A DNA stretch of 64,000 nt, taken from Oculatella sp. LEGE 06141 (GTDB lineage: Bacteria > Cyanobacteriota > Cyanobacteriia > Elainellales > Elainellaceae). The position numbers and the translations under genes are program-made. Of the stretch, positions 1-8,462 are shown piece after piece (position 1 is the first letter of the stretch; every line of letters starts with the position of its first letter). The notes under the pieces were generated by a model. That model saw nothing but the letters and a program-made list of their open reading frames with translations. It was not told the origin of the DNA and ran no database searches. Location of the stretch: NCBI RefSeq assembly GCF_015207605.1, contig NZ_JADEWO010000002.1:186001-250000 (forward strand), read 5' to 3'.

Positions 1-101
1 TTGTGCTAGAAGCGGTCAGGGTTGATGAACTGACCGGAAAACGATTTACATTCTTCCAAGATCCAGATGGCTTGCCGCTCGAAATATATGAGATTCTTTA
101 A
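1..101 (+). CDS. VOC/glyoxalase-fold protein, C-terminal fragment
   Basis: Only the last 32 codons are inside the window, read in frame from base 3 to the TAA at 99-101. The fragment ends in FFQDPDGLPLEIYE. That pattern, an aromatic-rich strand, DPDG and then a metal-ligand-like Glu in LEIYE, is typical of the last strand of vicinal-oxygen-chelate (glyoxalase/dioxygenase) domains. The substrate cannot be told from this piece. The rest of the gene lies upstream of the window. Confidence 0.7.
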   Translation, partial: VLEAVRVDELTGKRFTFFQDPDGLPLEIYEIL

Positions 102-410
102 AGTAAAGCATTCTCCTCTTTTGGCTTGCTCTGGGATAGTAAAGGATGCCTGAACAGCAAAGAAACTGTCCCGCTTCTCCCTTCACCTTCCTGTTTTAAG
201 AGGTTACTTCAAGGCTTCATCGTACCTGTAACGGATGGCAGATTAGGCTTCTTCAACGGTCTCTAATTCCCCAATTGTTTATCGCGCTAATTCCCTCAGC
301 CTTTATCAATCCTCCTATTTAGATTAGTTAGAGTTAGAAAGAAGGCTGAAGGGCGATCGCTCTAAATCGTTTGCTAAAGGCATTGCCTCACCGTATTGCG
401 CTTGACGCTT
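102..410. other. Intergenic stretch before the PEP-utilising enzyme
   Basis: About 300 bases between the VOC gene tail and the next gene. No coherent small reading frame, RNA gene or strong terminator was seen. It contains one gcgatcgc octamer near 353. It presumably holds the promoter of the downstream gene, but I could not pick a convincing -35/-10 pair. Confidence 0.5.
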
Positions 411-2876
411 GTGGATAATTTCTATCAGTTTGACCGAATTCAGCCGACCGATCGCAGCGTGGTAGGAGACAAGGCATTTTACCTCAGTCTGTTGGCTCAG
501 CGGGGATGCCCTGTGGTTCCTGGTCTAGTGATTTCGGCCAACCTGCTGCGAGAGTTTTTGGAGCAAATGAACTGGCTGGAACCTCTATTTGCCGACTTGC
601 CCAATTCATCGCTCCATTTGGATGTGAACCAGCCACGGCAATTGCAGGCGATCGCACAACGCATTCAGCAGACCATTCGCGCTAGCGAGCTGCCGGAATC
701 GTGGCTGGATCAGATTGAAACGGCTGTCGCTGCATGGCAAGCACCAGCTTTGATGTTTCGTCCCTCTCTGGCGTTACAGTCGGGTGTTGATCCAACATTG
801 AGTTACCGCACCGGGGGCTTGCTGGAGGCGCAGGTGGGTTGGGTAAGCCGCGAGGCGATCGCTTCAGGGTTGAAGCAGGTCTGGGCACAACTGTTTCGAG
901 CCAAAAGTTTAATATATTGGCAGCGATCGGGGTTGCAGCTTCAGCAGGTCAAGCTAGCGGTTGTCGTTCAACCGTTGTGGTCGGCGATCGCCGCCGGAGA
1001 TTTGCAGACACTGGCTACTCAGGCTGAAATCCGTTCTGTTTGGGGCTTGGGGCACGCCCTGGTTTGGGGGGAAAGCCTGCCCGATCGCCATATCGTTGAT
1101 CTCGCCTCAGGGCAAATGAAGGCTCAGCATTTAGGCAGCAAAACCTATGCTTACTATTTAGAACTCTGTGCCCCTTCTGCCCTGCCAGAAACATCAGCGC
1201 TGCTGGTTCAAACCTACTCGTGTTTACAGACGTACATCATCTCCGCCCATCAGCAAGAGCAATATGCCCTCACCCCGGCGCAAATTCAGCAGCTTGTGCA
1301 ACTAACCCAACCCATTCGGGCTGAAATGGGGCACGATCTGCGGCTGGAATGGCTACTCTGCCGCCCAGACCTTTCAGCGGAGCCGATGATTTATGTGACT
1401 CAGGTGAATCCTCAACCGCAGAATCGACAGCCTACCTTTACGAGCGCGACGGCGATCGCCGTAACGGAGGCAGACCCCCCTCTAGCGTTTGCTGAGCCTG
1501 CCACCTCATCCAACCTATCAGCGCCAGTCGTGTTAAACGGGTTAGCGGCATCCACTGGGCAAATGGTTTCTAGCGCCTGGGTCGTTACCGATCCAGAGCA
1601 GTTGACGCTGCCACCGCCCGATCGGATTATTCTGGTGGCGGCAAACATTACACCCGACTGGTTGGTGTGGATCGAGCGGGTGGCTGGCATTGTCACCGAG
1701 CAAGGGGGAATGACCTGTCATGGTGCGATCGTGGCTCGTGAAATGGGTATTCCGGCTGTGGTTGGGGTGGCAAACGCAACCCGATTGCTGCACAGTGGAG
1801 ACCTGGTTTTTGTCAATGGCGATCGCGGCTTGGTTTATCGCCTGGAGAATGAAGCTGCGCTAGCGACGATGGTGCAGCAGGAAGCTCATGCCAGCCGAAC
1901 TCGATCTGCCGCTCCCAAAGCTCCGCTATTTGACCCCGCTTTAGCTGAGCCGCCGCAGGCGCGATCGCGTACGATGCAACTGCTGATTAACCTCAGCCAA
2001 CCCAACGGGATCTCGCAGGCCGCCCAGCTTCCTGTCGATGGCATTGGGTTGTTGCGGGCTGAGTTGATGATGCTGACGGCACTGGAGCAAAAGCATCCCA
2101 GTTTGTGGCTGGCAGACGCACCACGGCTGATTGATCGCATTGCCAGTCAAATTATCCAGTTTGTAGACGCATTTGCTCCGCGTCCGGTGTACTATCGCTC
2201 GTTGGACTTGCGATCGCACGAGTTTCGCTTGCTAAAGGGCAGCAATGTTGAGCCGGAAACCAATCCCATGCTGGGTCTTCACGGCACGTTTAGCTATGTG
2301 GTCAATCCTGCTTTGTTTGAGATTGAATTGGCTGCCCTGCGGCAAGTGCAGCAATCAGGGTATACCAACCTGCACCTGATTCTGCCGTTTGTGCGAACCG
2401 TTGAAGAATTTAGCTTCTGCCGTCGGCGGGTGATGCAAGCGGGGTTGGCTCAAATCCCAGAGTTTCAGCTTTGGATTATGGCAGAAGTGCCCTCGGTTTT
2501 GTTTCTGTTGCCTGATTATGTTAAGGCAGGTGTGCAGGGCATTGCCATTGGCACCAACGATTTGACTCATTTATTACTGGCGATCGATCGCGACCAATAT
2601 CAAATTGCGTCTGCGTTTGACCAGCGCCATCCCGCCGTGATGCGTGCCATCCAGCAGCTCATTCAAACGGCCAATGAACAGGGAATTCCCTGCTCGGTTT
2701 GCGGTCAAATTCCCAGCCAGTATCCTGAGACGATCGAACGAATGGTGCAATGGGGAGCAACGGCAGTGTCGGTTAATCCAGATGCCGTGGATGCTGCCCA
2801 TGAGGCGATCGCCCGAGCCGAACGGGAACGGTTCTTGGATGCCACCTGGTCATCGGTTGAAACCTCCGAGCTGTGA
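411..2876 (+). CDS. PEP-utilising enzyme, PEP synthase-like
   Basis: The protein has the three-part layout of PEP synthase and pyruvate phosphate dikinase. An N-terminal ATP-grasp-like domain opens with VGDKAFYLSLLAQRGCPVVP. The mobile phosphohistidine domain carries GGMTCHGAIVAREMGIPAVV, with the catalytic His near residue 437. A C-terminal PEP/pyruvate barrel has the GTNDLT and VCGQ motifs, including the expected active-site Cys. In the ATP-grasp part the usual RSS(A)..ED segment reads FRPSLALQSG, so ATP/pyruvate chemistry may differ from true PEP synthase. At about 821 aa it is full length for the family. I prefer the GTG at 411 (VDNFYQFDRI) because the family begins close to this motif; an in-frame TTG at 396 would add five residues. 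The gene is convergent with thiD, 17 bases apart. Confidence 0.8.
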   Translation: MDNFYQFDRIQPTDRSVVGDKAFYLSLLAQRGCPVVPGLVISANLLREFLEQMNWLEPLFADLPNSSLHLDVNQPRQLQAIAQRIQQTIRASELPESWLDQIETAVAAWQAPALMFRPSLALQSGVDPTLSYRTGGLLEAQVGWVSREAIASGLKQVWAQLFRAKSLIYWQRSGLQLQQVKLAVVVQPLWSAIAAGDLQTLATQAEIRSVWGLGHALVWGESLPDRHIVDLASGQMKAQHLGSKTYAYYLELCAPSALPETSALLVQTYSCLQTYIISAHQQEQYALTPAQIQQLVQLTQPIRAEMGHDLRLEWLLCRPDLSAEPMIYVTQVNPQPQNRQPTFTSATAIAVTEADPPLAFAEPATSSNLSAPVVLNGLAASTGQMVSSAWVVTDPEQLTLPPPDRIILVAANITPDWLVWIERVAGIVTEQGGMTCHGAIVAREMGIPAVVGVANATRLLHSGDLVFVNGDRGLVYRLENEAALATMVQQEAHASRTRSAAPKAPLFDPALAEPPQARSRTMQLLINLSQPNGISQAAQLPVDGIGLLRAELMMLTALEQKHPSLWLADAPRLIDRIASQIIQFVDAFAPRPVYYRSLDLRSHEFRLLKGSNVEPETNPMLGLHGTFSYVVNPALFEIELAALRQVQQSGYTNLHLILPFVRTVEEFSFCRRRVMQAGLAQIPEFQLWIMAEVPSVLFLLPDYVKAGVQGIAIGTNDLTHLLLAIDRDQYQIASAFDQRHPAVMRAIQQLIQTANEQGIPCSVCGQIPSQYPETIERMVQWGATAVSVNPDAVDAAHEAIARAERERFLDATWSSVETSEL

Positions 2877-2893
2877 GCGACATGAGGTGCTGC

Positions 2894-3715
2894 TTACTGA
2901 AGCAGCGGAAAATAGTGCCCCACTGGCCCTTGACCCTGACCAATGCGAAGGGCATAACGGAGCGCCGTGGTAACGTACTCTTTCGCAAAGTGGACAGCCG
3001 CCGCAGGCTCATGACCCAGCGCTAAATTGGCGGCGATCGCTGCCGATAATGTACAGCCTGTTCCGTGGGTGTCGTTGGTTTGAACTGTATCGGTCTTCAA
3101 GGTTTCGAGGCGATCGCCGTCAAACCACACGTCTACCCCACGCAGGTCTCCGGTCATGCCGCCGCCTTTCACCAGCACCGCCCTTGACCCCAGTGCAAAA
3201 ATGGCGGTTGCTGCCGCCTGCATATCCTCTAGCGTATGGATATCTAACCCGCTGAGAATTTGTGCCTCATAGCGGTTGGGGGTTAGCACCGTCGCCAGGG
3301 GAATTAGTGCTGTTCGCAAGGTGGCGATCGCGGCATCGTCAATGAGTTGGGCACCCGTTCTCGATACCATCACTGGATCAACGACTAAATTGGGTAAATT
3401 CAGCGCTTTTGCCTGCTCCGCAACGGCAGAAATAATGTCTTGATTCAGCAGCATCCCCGTTTTAACAGACTGCACACCAATGTCGTCTACGACAGCAGTG
3501 ATTTGAGCCGTCACAGACTCTACAGGCAACGCATCCACCCTTGCCACACCTACGGTGTTTTGTGCTGTGATGCAGGTCAGGGCACTGGTACCGTGAACCT
3601 GATGAAAGGCAAAGGTTCTCAAGTCAGCCTGAATTCCGGCTCCGCCACCGCTATCCGATCCGGCGATCGTCATGGCAACAGGAACGAAAGAGGGGGTCGC
3701 TGTCATCCGTTTCAA
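2894..3715 (-). CDS. thiD: Hydroxymethylpyrimidine/phosphomethylpyrimidine kinase
   Basis: ThiD phosphorylates HMP and then HMP-P in cytosolic thiamine biosynthesis. The ribokinase-fold signatures are visible: AGSDSGGGAGIQADLRTF for substrate binding near residues 18-35, and TNDTHGTGCTLSAAIAANLA near residue 217 with the anion-hole GTGC and catalytic Asp region. At 273 aa it matches the single-domain ThiD family; no ThiE domain is fused. The start at 3715 is the most upstream ATG; a second in-frame ATG at 3706 is possible, and neither has a strong Shine-Dalgarno. A 13-bp tandem repeat lies just upstream. No TPP riboswitch was seen in the short leader. Confidence 0.93.
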   Translation of the reverse strand: MKRMTATPSFVPVAMTIAGSDSGGGAGIQADLRTFAFHQVHGTSALTCITAQNTVGVARVDALPVESVTAQITAVVDDIGVQSVKTGMLLNQDIISAVAEQAKALNLPNLVVDPVMVSRTGAQLIDDAAIATLRTALIPLATVLTPNRYEAQILSGLDIHTLEDMQAAATAIFALGSRAVLVKGGGMTGDLRGVDVWFDGDRLETLKTDTVQTNDTHGTGCTLSAAIAANLALGHEPAAAVHFAKEYVTTALRYALRIGQGQGPVGHYFPLLQ

Positions 3716-3721
3716 CTTGTT

Positions 3722-3747
3722 TACAAACCGAATCTACAAACCGAACT
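3722..3747. repeat. 13-bp tandem direct repeat in the thiD leader
   Basis: Two adjacent near-identical copies of tacaaaccgaa plus two bases occupy 3722-3734 and 3735-3747, six bases upstream of the thiD start codon. On the transcribed strand each unit reads as a ttcggtttgta core. This could be an operator or a slippage product; nothing in the sequence decides between them. Confidence 0.7.
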
Positions 3748-3789
3748 AATAACATAGTGTAACGACGAAGACAGCCTCACAGAGCAGCA

Positions 3790-5211
3790 TTATCGCGTTT
3801 CAGAATGTAGACTCTCCAGGTTTTCGCGCACTAGCAGCGTGTAAAGATGGCCAGCGCCCAGCACCGGAACGCTCAATTCCAACGCCTGCTCGTATAGCGC
3901 TTCGGCTTCGTTATAGCGACCCTGGGCGGTGTAAACCATTGCTAAATTATTCAAAATAATGACCACGTCCGCCAGTTCCTCATCGGAGGAACGGTTGTTA
4001 ATTTCAATCGCTTCTAAGTACAGCAGTTCTGCTTCGCCATAGCGCCCCTGAGATTTGTAAACAAACGCCAGGTTATTTAAGATCGCCGCTACTTCGGGGT
4101 GATCTGCCCCTAAAAGACGCTTTTTCAGTTCCAGCGCCTGGAGATAAAACGTTTCTGCCTCGGCATAGTGCCCCAGCGAGTCATACAGTCTGGCTAAGTT
4201 TTCGAGGCTGGTTGCCGCATCAGGGTCGTTTGCGTCCAGCACTCGTTTGTTTAGCTCAATCACTTGCAAATAGAGCGGTTCTGCTTTGCCATAGCGCCCC
4301 TGGCTATAGTAAAGCCCTGCCAGACAGTTCAAACTCTCGGCCAAATCAGCCTCCAACCGCAGTTCTCGCTGAATGTTAGCGGCTCTGGTAAATGCCTCGA
4401 TCGCCGCATCATGCTCTTGCTGATAGTCTTGGGCGTTTCCCTGCTCTAGTCTCTCCATGTAGGCCAACCCCAAACGGGCATACATCGAGCCTAATAGCCG
4501 TATTTTCGTTCCCTGTTGTTCCAGCGATTGAATTAACGATTGCAGGTCTGCGATCGAACCGGAATAGTCGTCGTTGAACTGCGATGAATCTAAGCCGTGG
4601 GGAATGGGCAACAATCGAGGCGCATCATCAGAATTAGGAATAGCCAACTGAGGCGAGGCAGACGATGCTAGAAACGCCAACCTGGGACGGGGCATTATGC
4701 CGTGCTGCTGCGACACAAACCGAAACACACCGTTGCGCCAGCTCCAAAAATCGGGGGCGCGGTAGCTGAGCTGATCCAGAATGGGATGGGTTACCCAAAG
4801 CACGACTGGAAACGGAAATTCTCGCAACCCTTCCCGCGTCCACTGCAAGTAGCCAAAGAAAATTTCCTGCTCCGATCGCTCCTCATTTAGCTTGAAGAAG
4901 TACAGCTTCTCCGCTCCTGTGACGGTTAAAACAGCATTGCCGCCCTGGCGCAAATAATCGTCAGCCTGAACCGTTTGGGCGATCGCCAACCGCAAGCTGG
5001 GTTCTCGGCGCGGCAAAGTAATTCGGTAGGGACGGCATTGAGGCGATAAATCCGCCTCGTAGCGTTTGATGATTTGCTCCCGCAATTCTGTATTGTCTGA
5101 CACGGCAATCAGCAGGCTTAACTTGCCCTCGCTGGCTTCAACCGAGACGAGCAATTCTTCATACGCTTTCGTGTTAGCCTCGTCCCGTTCGTCTGGGTCA
5201 TCATGTATCAT
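3790..5211 (-). CDS. TPR protein with N-terminal unknown domain, partner of P-loop ATPase
   Basis: The C-terminal half, from about residue 225, consists of kinesin-light-chain-type TPR units of 42 residues, with recurrent blocks such as LNNLAFVYKSQGRYGEAELL. The first ~170 residues are a separate alpha/beta domain with hydrophobic strands (AVLTVTGAEKL, PVVLWVTHPILDQL). It resembles a degenerate NTPase fold without a P-loop; that assignment is inference. The start codon overlaps the stop of the ATPase gene upstream by 11 bases, so the two are very likely translationally coupled. TPR arrays bind proteins, so this may be the sensor or adaptor of the ATPase. No catalytic function can be assigned. 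A glycine-rich linker or signal peptide was not seen, so the protein is probably cytosolic. Confidence 0.8.
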   Translation of the reverse strand: MIHDDPDERDEANTKAYEELLVSVEASEGKLSLLIAVSDNTELREQIIKRYEADLSPQCRPYRITLPRREPSLRLAIAQTVQADDYLRQGGNAVLTVTGAEKLYFFKLNEERSEQEIFFGYLQWTREGLREFPFPVVLWVTHPILDQLSYRAPDFWSWRNGVFRFVSQQHGIMPRPRLAFLASSASPQLAIPNSDDAPRLLPIPHGLDSSQFNDDYSGSIADLQSLIQSLEQQGTKIRLLGSMYARLGLAYMERLEQGNAQDYQQEHDAAIEAFTRAANIQRELRLEADLAESLNCLAGLYYSQGRYGKAEPLYLQVIELNKRVLDANDPDAATSLENLARLYDSLGHYAEAETFYLQALELKKRLLGADHPEVAAILNNLAFVYKSQGRYGEAELLYLEAIEINNRSSDEELADVVIILNNLAMVYTAQGRYNEAEALYEQALELSVPVLGAGHLYTLLVRENLESLHSETR

Positions 5212-6493
5212 TGACCAACCCTTTTCGTTTGAGCAAATCGGTCACAATCGGGTGGGTATCGTACCAAACTTCATCATTGCGATATTCCAAAATGTGAAGT
5301 CCATGCAGCAGATCTAAAAACGTTTGATCTTTTGGATCGTCGGGTTTAAATGTGTCATATGTGGCCTGCAAAATTTGGTAATCTGCCTTGCCTAATGGCG
5401 TTTCAAAATCAAGCCGAATATCTTTAATTGCTTCTATTAAAACGGCCTGGTTAATAATAATATCGGTGCGATCGGGATGGCGACGAATCGATCGCAAACA
5501 AATGCGGCAGCAAATATTAGCAATTCGAATTAGCTCACGCAAAACGCCACCGCTGTAAAAAACAATTTGTTCGGCAATATCCGGCTCAATCACACCATTT
5601 GGAATGCGTTTATGCAGAATATGGCACAGCGTTTCTCTCATTTCAGGCCGAGAGACGGGATGTGGTTTTCGTCGTTCGCCTTTGTCAAATAGCTTGGCTA
5701 CGGGCATTTCTACAATCTGGTCGTCGGCAGCCGACACAATAATGGCTCGCAGCGACCCTTCCCGTAACGACGACACTGGAATGGTAAACACCACTCGAAA
5801 ACCGGGCTGAAACAGCGCTTTAATGTGGTCTTGATAAATTTGACGTACCAACCCCAAATCGAGCTTATCCAGGTCGTCAATAATGACCAATACTTGTTTT
5901 TGAGTCGCCGCTTCAACTAACGCTGCAATTTCATTCAGCCGCCCGACTAAATCTGAAATATTGCGTTCAAACTCATGCTTGATTTCATTTCGAATCGTTG
6001 CTTCTGTTTTGAGTTTACCGCTAATAAACTTGAAAAGATCGAAACCCGCTCCGGCTTCAGCGCTTGTTGCTTCAGTTTCAATGCGAGTGCGAGTTGCAAA
6101 CCATTTGTATAGCGATTCTTTAACCGACGTTGAAATATTAACCTGCCGTTTTTCCGCTTCAACCATCATGTTGAGGGCGATCGCAAACAAAATATTGATG
6201 TGATTCACATCCGACATTTCAATCGTGTCGGCGATCGAAAAAAACACGACAAAGTAGCCCCGTTCGTCGCACTGCCGCCCAAATTCAGCCAGTAGGGTCG
6301 ATTTGCCGCAGCCACGATGTCCCGCAAAAATAATCTTGCCGTCCCGCGAGTCATCGTCTTCCACCAACTGCTCCAGCTCGGCCAGCACATCCGCGCCATA
6401 CTCCACCCGAAACTTTCCCAACTCCTGTGGGTCAAGCAACGGCAGCAAATCCAGGTTGCGATAGGCTTCTCGAAACGGCTCTAGCAGAGACAT
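5201..6493 (-). CDS. P-loop AAA/STAND-like ATPase
   Basis: A P-loop NTPase of 430 aa. Walker A is GHRGCGKST at residues 58-66 and Walker B is VLVIIDDLDK at 201-210. A helical segment follows, rich in conserved-looking Arg (FTIPVSSLREG, GGVLRELIRIANICCR), as in AAA+/STAND or KAP-like signalling ATPases. The N-terminal LEPFREAYRNLDLLPLLDP is a helical cap. The C-terminus (LDLLHGLHILEYRNDEVWYD) looks like a winged-helix or strand module. No membrane segment is evident. The 3' end overlaps the TPR gene by 11 bases. The GC content and HIP1 density resemble those of the neighbours, so recent transfer is not obvious. The specific role is unknown; a regulatory or conflict-type ATPase is inferred from architecture alone. 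Confidence 0.8.
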   Translation of the reverse strand: MSLLEPFREAYRNLDLLPLLDPQELGKFRVEYGADVLAELEQLVEDDDSRDGKIIFAGHRGCGKSTLLAEFGRQCDERGYFVVFFSIADTIEMSDVNHINILFAIALNMMVEAEKRQVNISTSVKESLYKWFATRTRIETEATSAEAGAGFDLFKFISGKLKTEATIRNEIKHEFERNISDLVGRLNEIAALVEAATQKQVLVIIDDLDKLDLGLVRQIYQDHIKALFQPGFRVVFTIPVSSLREGSLRAIIVSAADDQIVEMPVAKLFDKGERRKPHPVSRPEMRETLCHILHKRIPNGVIEPDIAEQIVFYSGGVLRELIRIANICCRICLRSIRRHPDRTDIIINQAVLIEAIKDIRLDFETPLGKADYQILQATYDTFKPDDPKDQTFLDLLHGLHILEYRNDEVWYDTHPIVTDLLKRKGLVNDT

Positions 6494-6671
6494 TGCTCAA
6501 CACTAGATAACTTAGATCGACAGTCTACTATACATCATGGTGCATCGGCGGACGCAATCACCGCAATTGCATCAGCCCCCTTAGCTGCCAAACAGGAGTT
6601 AGTGGGCACCCTAGAAACGATTATGCTTTCATTGTGATGTCACTGGGTCATCATAAAGACCTGAAAACTTC

Positions 6672-8084
6672 ATGACCTCAACCAAACGCTCTAGACCGGG
6701 ATTGTCAAAGCCCTGCCTGTTTGAAGCCAGCAATCAGGGACTTCACTTAGACTCACCTCTGAACGAACTGTCGCAGTATCAGTTCCAGGTGGAGTCTTGC
6801 TATCTGGCAAAAGAGGTAATGCGCCTGTTTGAGCAATACCCACTGGTTCCTGGAGTGGTGGTGCTAGAGCAAAACCAGTTCTTAGGCATGATTTCGCGGC
6901 AACGGTTCCTGGAATGCCTGATTCGGCCACAGGGACTGGATCTTTTGTTGACGCAGCCCTTATCCGTTCTGCTGAGCTATACCCGTACTGACAGCCTGAT
7001 CTTGCCAGAATCGACCCCGATTCGGGTGGCGGCACAGCTAGCACTGCGGCGATCGCCTGAATATCAGGGCGAGCCAATTGTGGTGCAAATCGATGCTTCT
7101 ACCTATACGCTGCTTAATGTTCATGAACTGAACATCGCGTACTGGCAAATTCGCGGAATTGAAACGCAGGTTCGGTACGAACGAACTCAAGTGCAGATGA
7201 TTCAATCCGAAAAAATGGCGAGTTTAGGGCGGTTGGTGGATGGTGTTGCCCACGAAATTCTTGACCCGGTGAGCTTCATCTGGGGTAATTTAACCCACGT
7301 TTCAATTTACACCGAACAGATTTTAGGATTGTTATCGGCCTACGAGGTCTGCTTCCCCACCATTCCGGAAGAACTTCAGGACTTGCAAACGGAGATCGAG
7401 CTGGACTATGTGCGGCAAGACTTGCCCCAAACGATCGCCAGCATCAAGGCCGGAGCCGATCGGTTAAAAACGCTGGTCACTAGCCTGCAAAACTTTTGCC
7501 ACATCGATGACGTTTACCCCAAACCTGCCGACCTGCATCAATCGCTCGACAGTATTTTGCTGCTGCTTAAAAGCCGCCTGACGGGCGACATTGACGTTGT
7601 GAAACACTACGGGCATCTGCCACCTGTTGCCTGCTTCACGGGGCAGCTCAATCAGGTGTTTATGAACATCTTGACTAATGCGATCGATGCCCTGATCAAT
7701 CAAGCGATTCGGCAAAAACTGGCGCAGGAATTTGGCACGACTGGAACGGGAAGAAGGCACCTTCAGCCTGAGCCAAAGCCGCAAATTACGATTACAACCC
7801 AGGTGCGATCGCGACAATTAGCTGACCCTAACACCGATACTCAAAATTCCACGATGGAATCATCGCGGTGGGTGTTAATTCGCATTGCAGACAATGGCCC
7901 TGGGTTGTCCGCCGAACAGTATCAGCGCATTATGGATTCATTTTCGGTGAAGAACCGAACCGAGAAAGAAACAAGCCTGGCGGTTAGCTATCAAATTGTC
8001 ACCGCAAAGCATGGGGGCAAGCTGAATCTGAAATCACATCCTGACTTTGGGACAGAATTTGAAATTTTGTTGCCGTTAGCCTAG
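6672..8084 (+). CDS. Histidine kinase-like protein with degenerate H and G2 boxes
   Basis: 470 aa, soluble. The N-terminal part (about 40-150) resembles a CBS-type sensory module (VPGVVVLEQNQFLGMISRQR). A short coiled coil leads to a DHp helix with SEKMASLGRLVDGVAHEI; the putative phospho-acceptor is His194. The ATPase domain keeps an N box (LNQVFMNILTNAIDA, 326-340) and G1 (DNGPG, 407-411). Two motifs are altered. After the His, INNP is replaced by ILDP, and the G2 region reads TEKETSLAVSY (430-440) where related kinases have KGTGLGLSISY. Loss of these glycines predicts weak or absent ATP binding, so this may be a pseudokinase or a partner for another kinase. No response regulator is adjacent. 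Confidence 0.85.
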   Translation: MTSTKRSRPGLSKPCLFEASNQGLHLDSPLNELSQYQFQVESCYLAKEVMRLFEQYPLVPGVVVLEQNQFLGMISRQRFLECLIRPQGLDLLLTQPLSVLLSYTRTDSLILPESTPIRVAAQLALRRSPEYQGEPIVVQIDASTYTLLNVHELNIAYWQIRGIETQVRYERTQVQMIQSEKMASLGRLVDGVAHEILDPVSFIWGNLTHVSIYTEQILGLLSAYEVCFPTIPEELQDLQTEIELDYVRQDLPQTIASIKAGADRLKTLVTSLQNFCHIDDVYPKPADLHQSLDSILLLLKSRLTGDIDVVKHYGHLPPVACFTGQLNQVFMNILTNAIDALINQAIRQKLAQEFGTTGTGRRHLQPEPKPQITITTQVRSRQLADPNTDTQNSTMESSRWVLIRIADNGPGLSAEQYQRIMDSFSVKNRTEKETSLAVSYQIVTAKHGGKLNLKSHPDFGTEFEILLPLA

Positions 8085-8293
8085 TCGGCTCAGGCATGGA
8101 ATCCACCTGCCATTGGTCAATCTGCACAAGGGACGAATGACCCATGACAGCGCAGGAAGAGTATGCTCACTTCTGCCCCAGCTTGCTAAACCTGGAAGCT
8201 GGCGATTGCTCGTTTCTCATGCTTTCCTGACACCTCAAGGAACCTAATTCCCAGCGGCAACGTGATCAAGACTGATGATTTTCGTCATCTACC

Positions 8294-8425
8294 ATGAAAA
8301 ATATCACCGTTGCGTTCTTGGCGGGTTGTCTTGTGGGCATTGTTATTGTGCGCCCTCAGGTCATTTCAGCAACCGGGACACAGCTAGAAGATTGGTGGCT
8401 GGGTGCGATCGCCCTGCTCGATTGA
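8294..8425 (+). CDS. Small membrane or exported protein, 43 aa (putative)
   Basis: An ATG at 8294 opens 43 codons ending in TGA at 8423. The product starts MKNITVAFLAGCLVGIVIV, a charged start followed by a hydrophobic stretch of about 15 residues, as in a signal peptide or single membrane anchor. A short soluble tail contains DWWLGAIALLD. No clear Shine-Dalgarno precedes it. It is convergent with aspS. I do not recognise the family; the hydrophobic profile and clean reading frame are the only support. Confidence 0.4.
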   Translation: MKNITVAFLAGCLVGIVIVRPQVISATGTQLEDWWLGAIALLD

Positions 8426-8462
8426 TGCCCATCGTTCTCAAGGCGATCGCGTGTTCTTTTCC

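Noticed and set aside
3716-3789. A possible TPP riboswitch upstream of thiD
   Set aside because: The 74-base spacer is too short, and the conserved TPP-riboswitch motifs (CUGAGA, ACCUGAUCU-like) were not seen.
8144-8230. A 28-codon plus-strand frame between the degenerate kinase and the small membrane protein
   Set aside because: Too short, without ribosome binding site or recognisable features; the reading could be chance.
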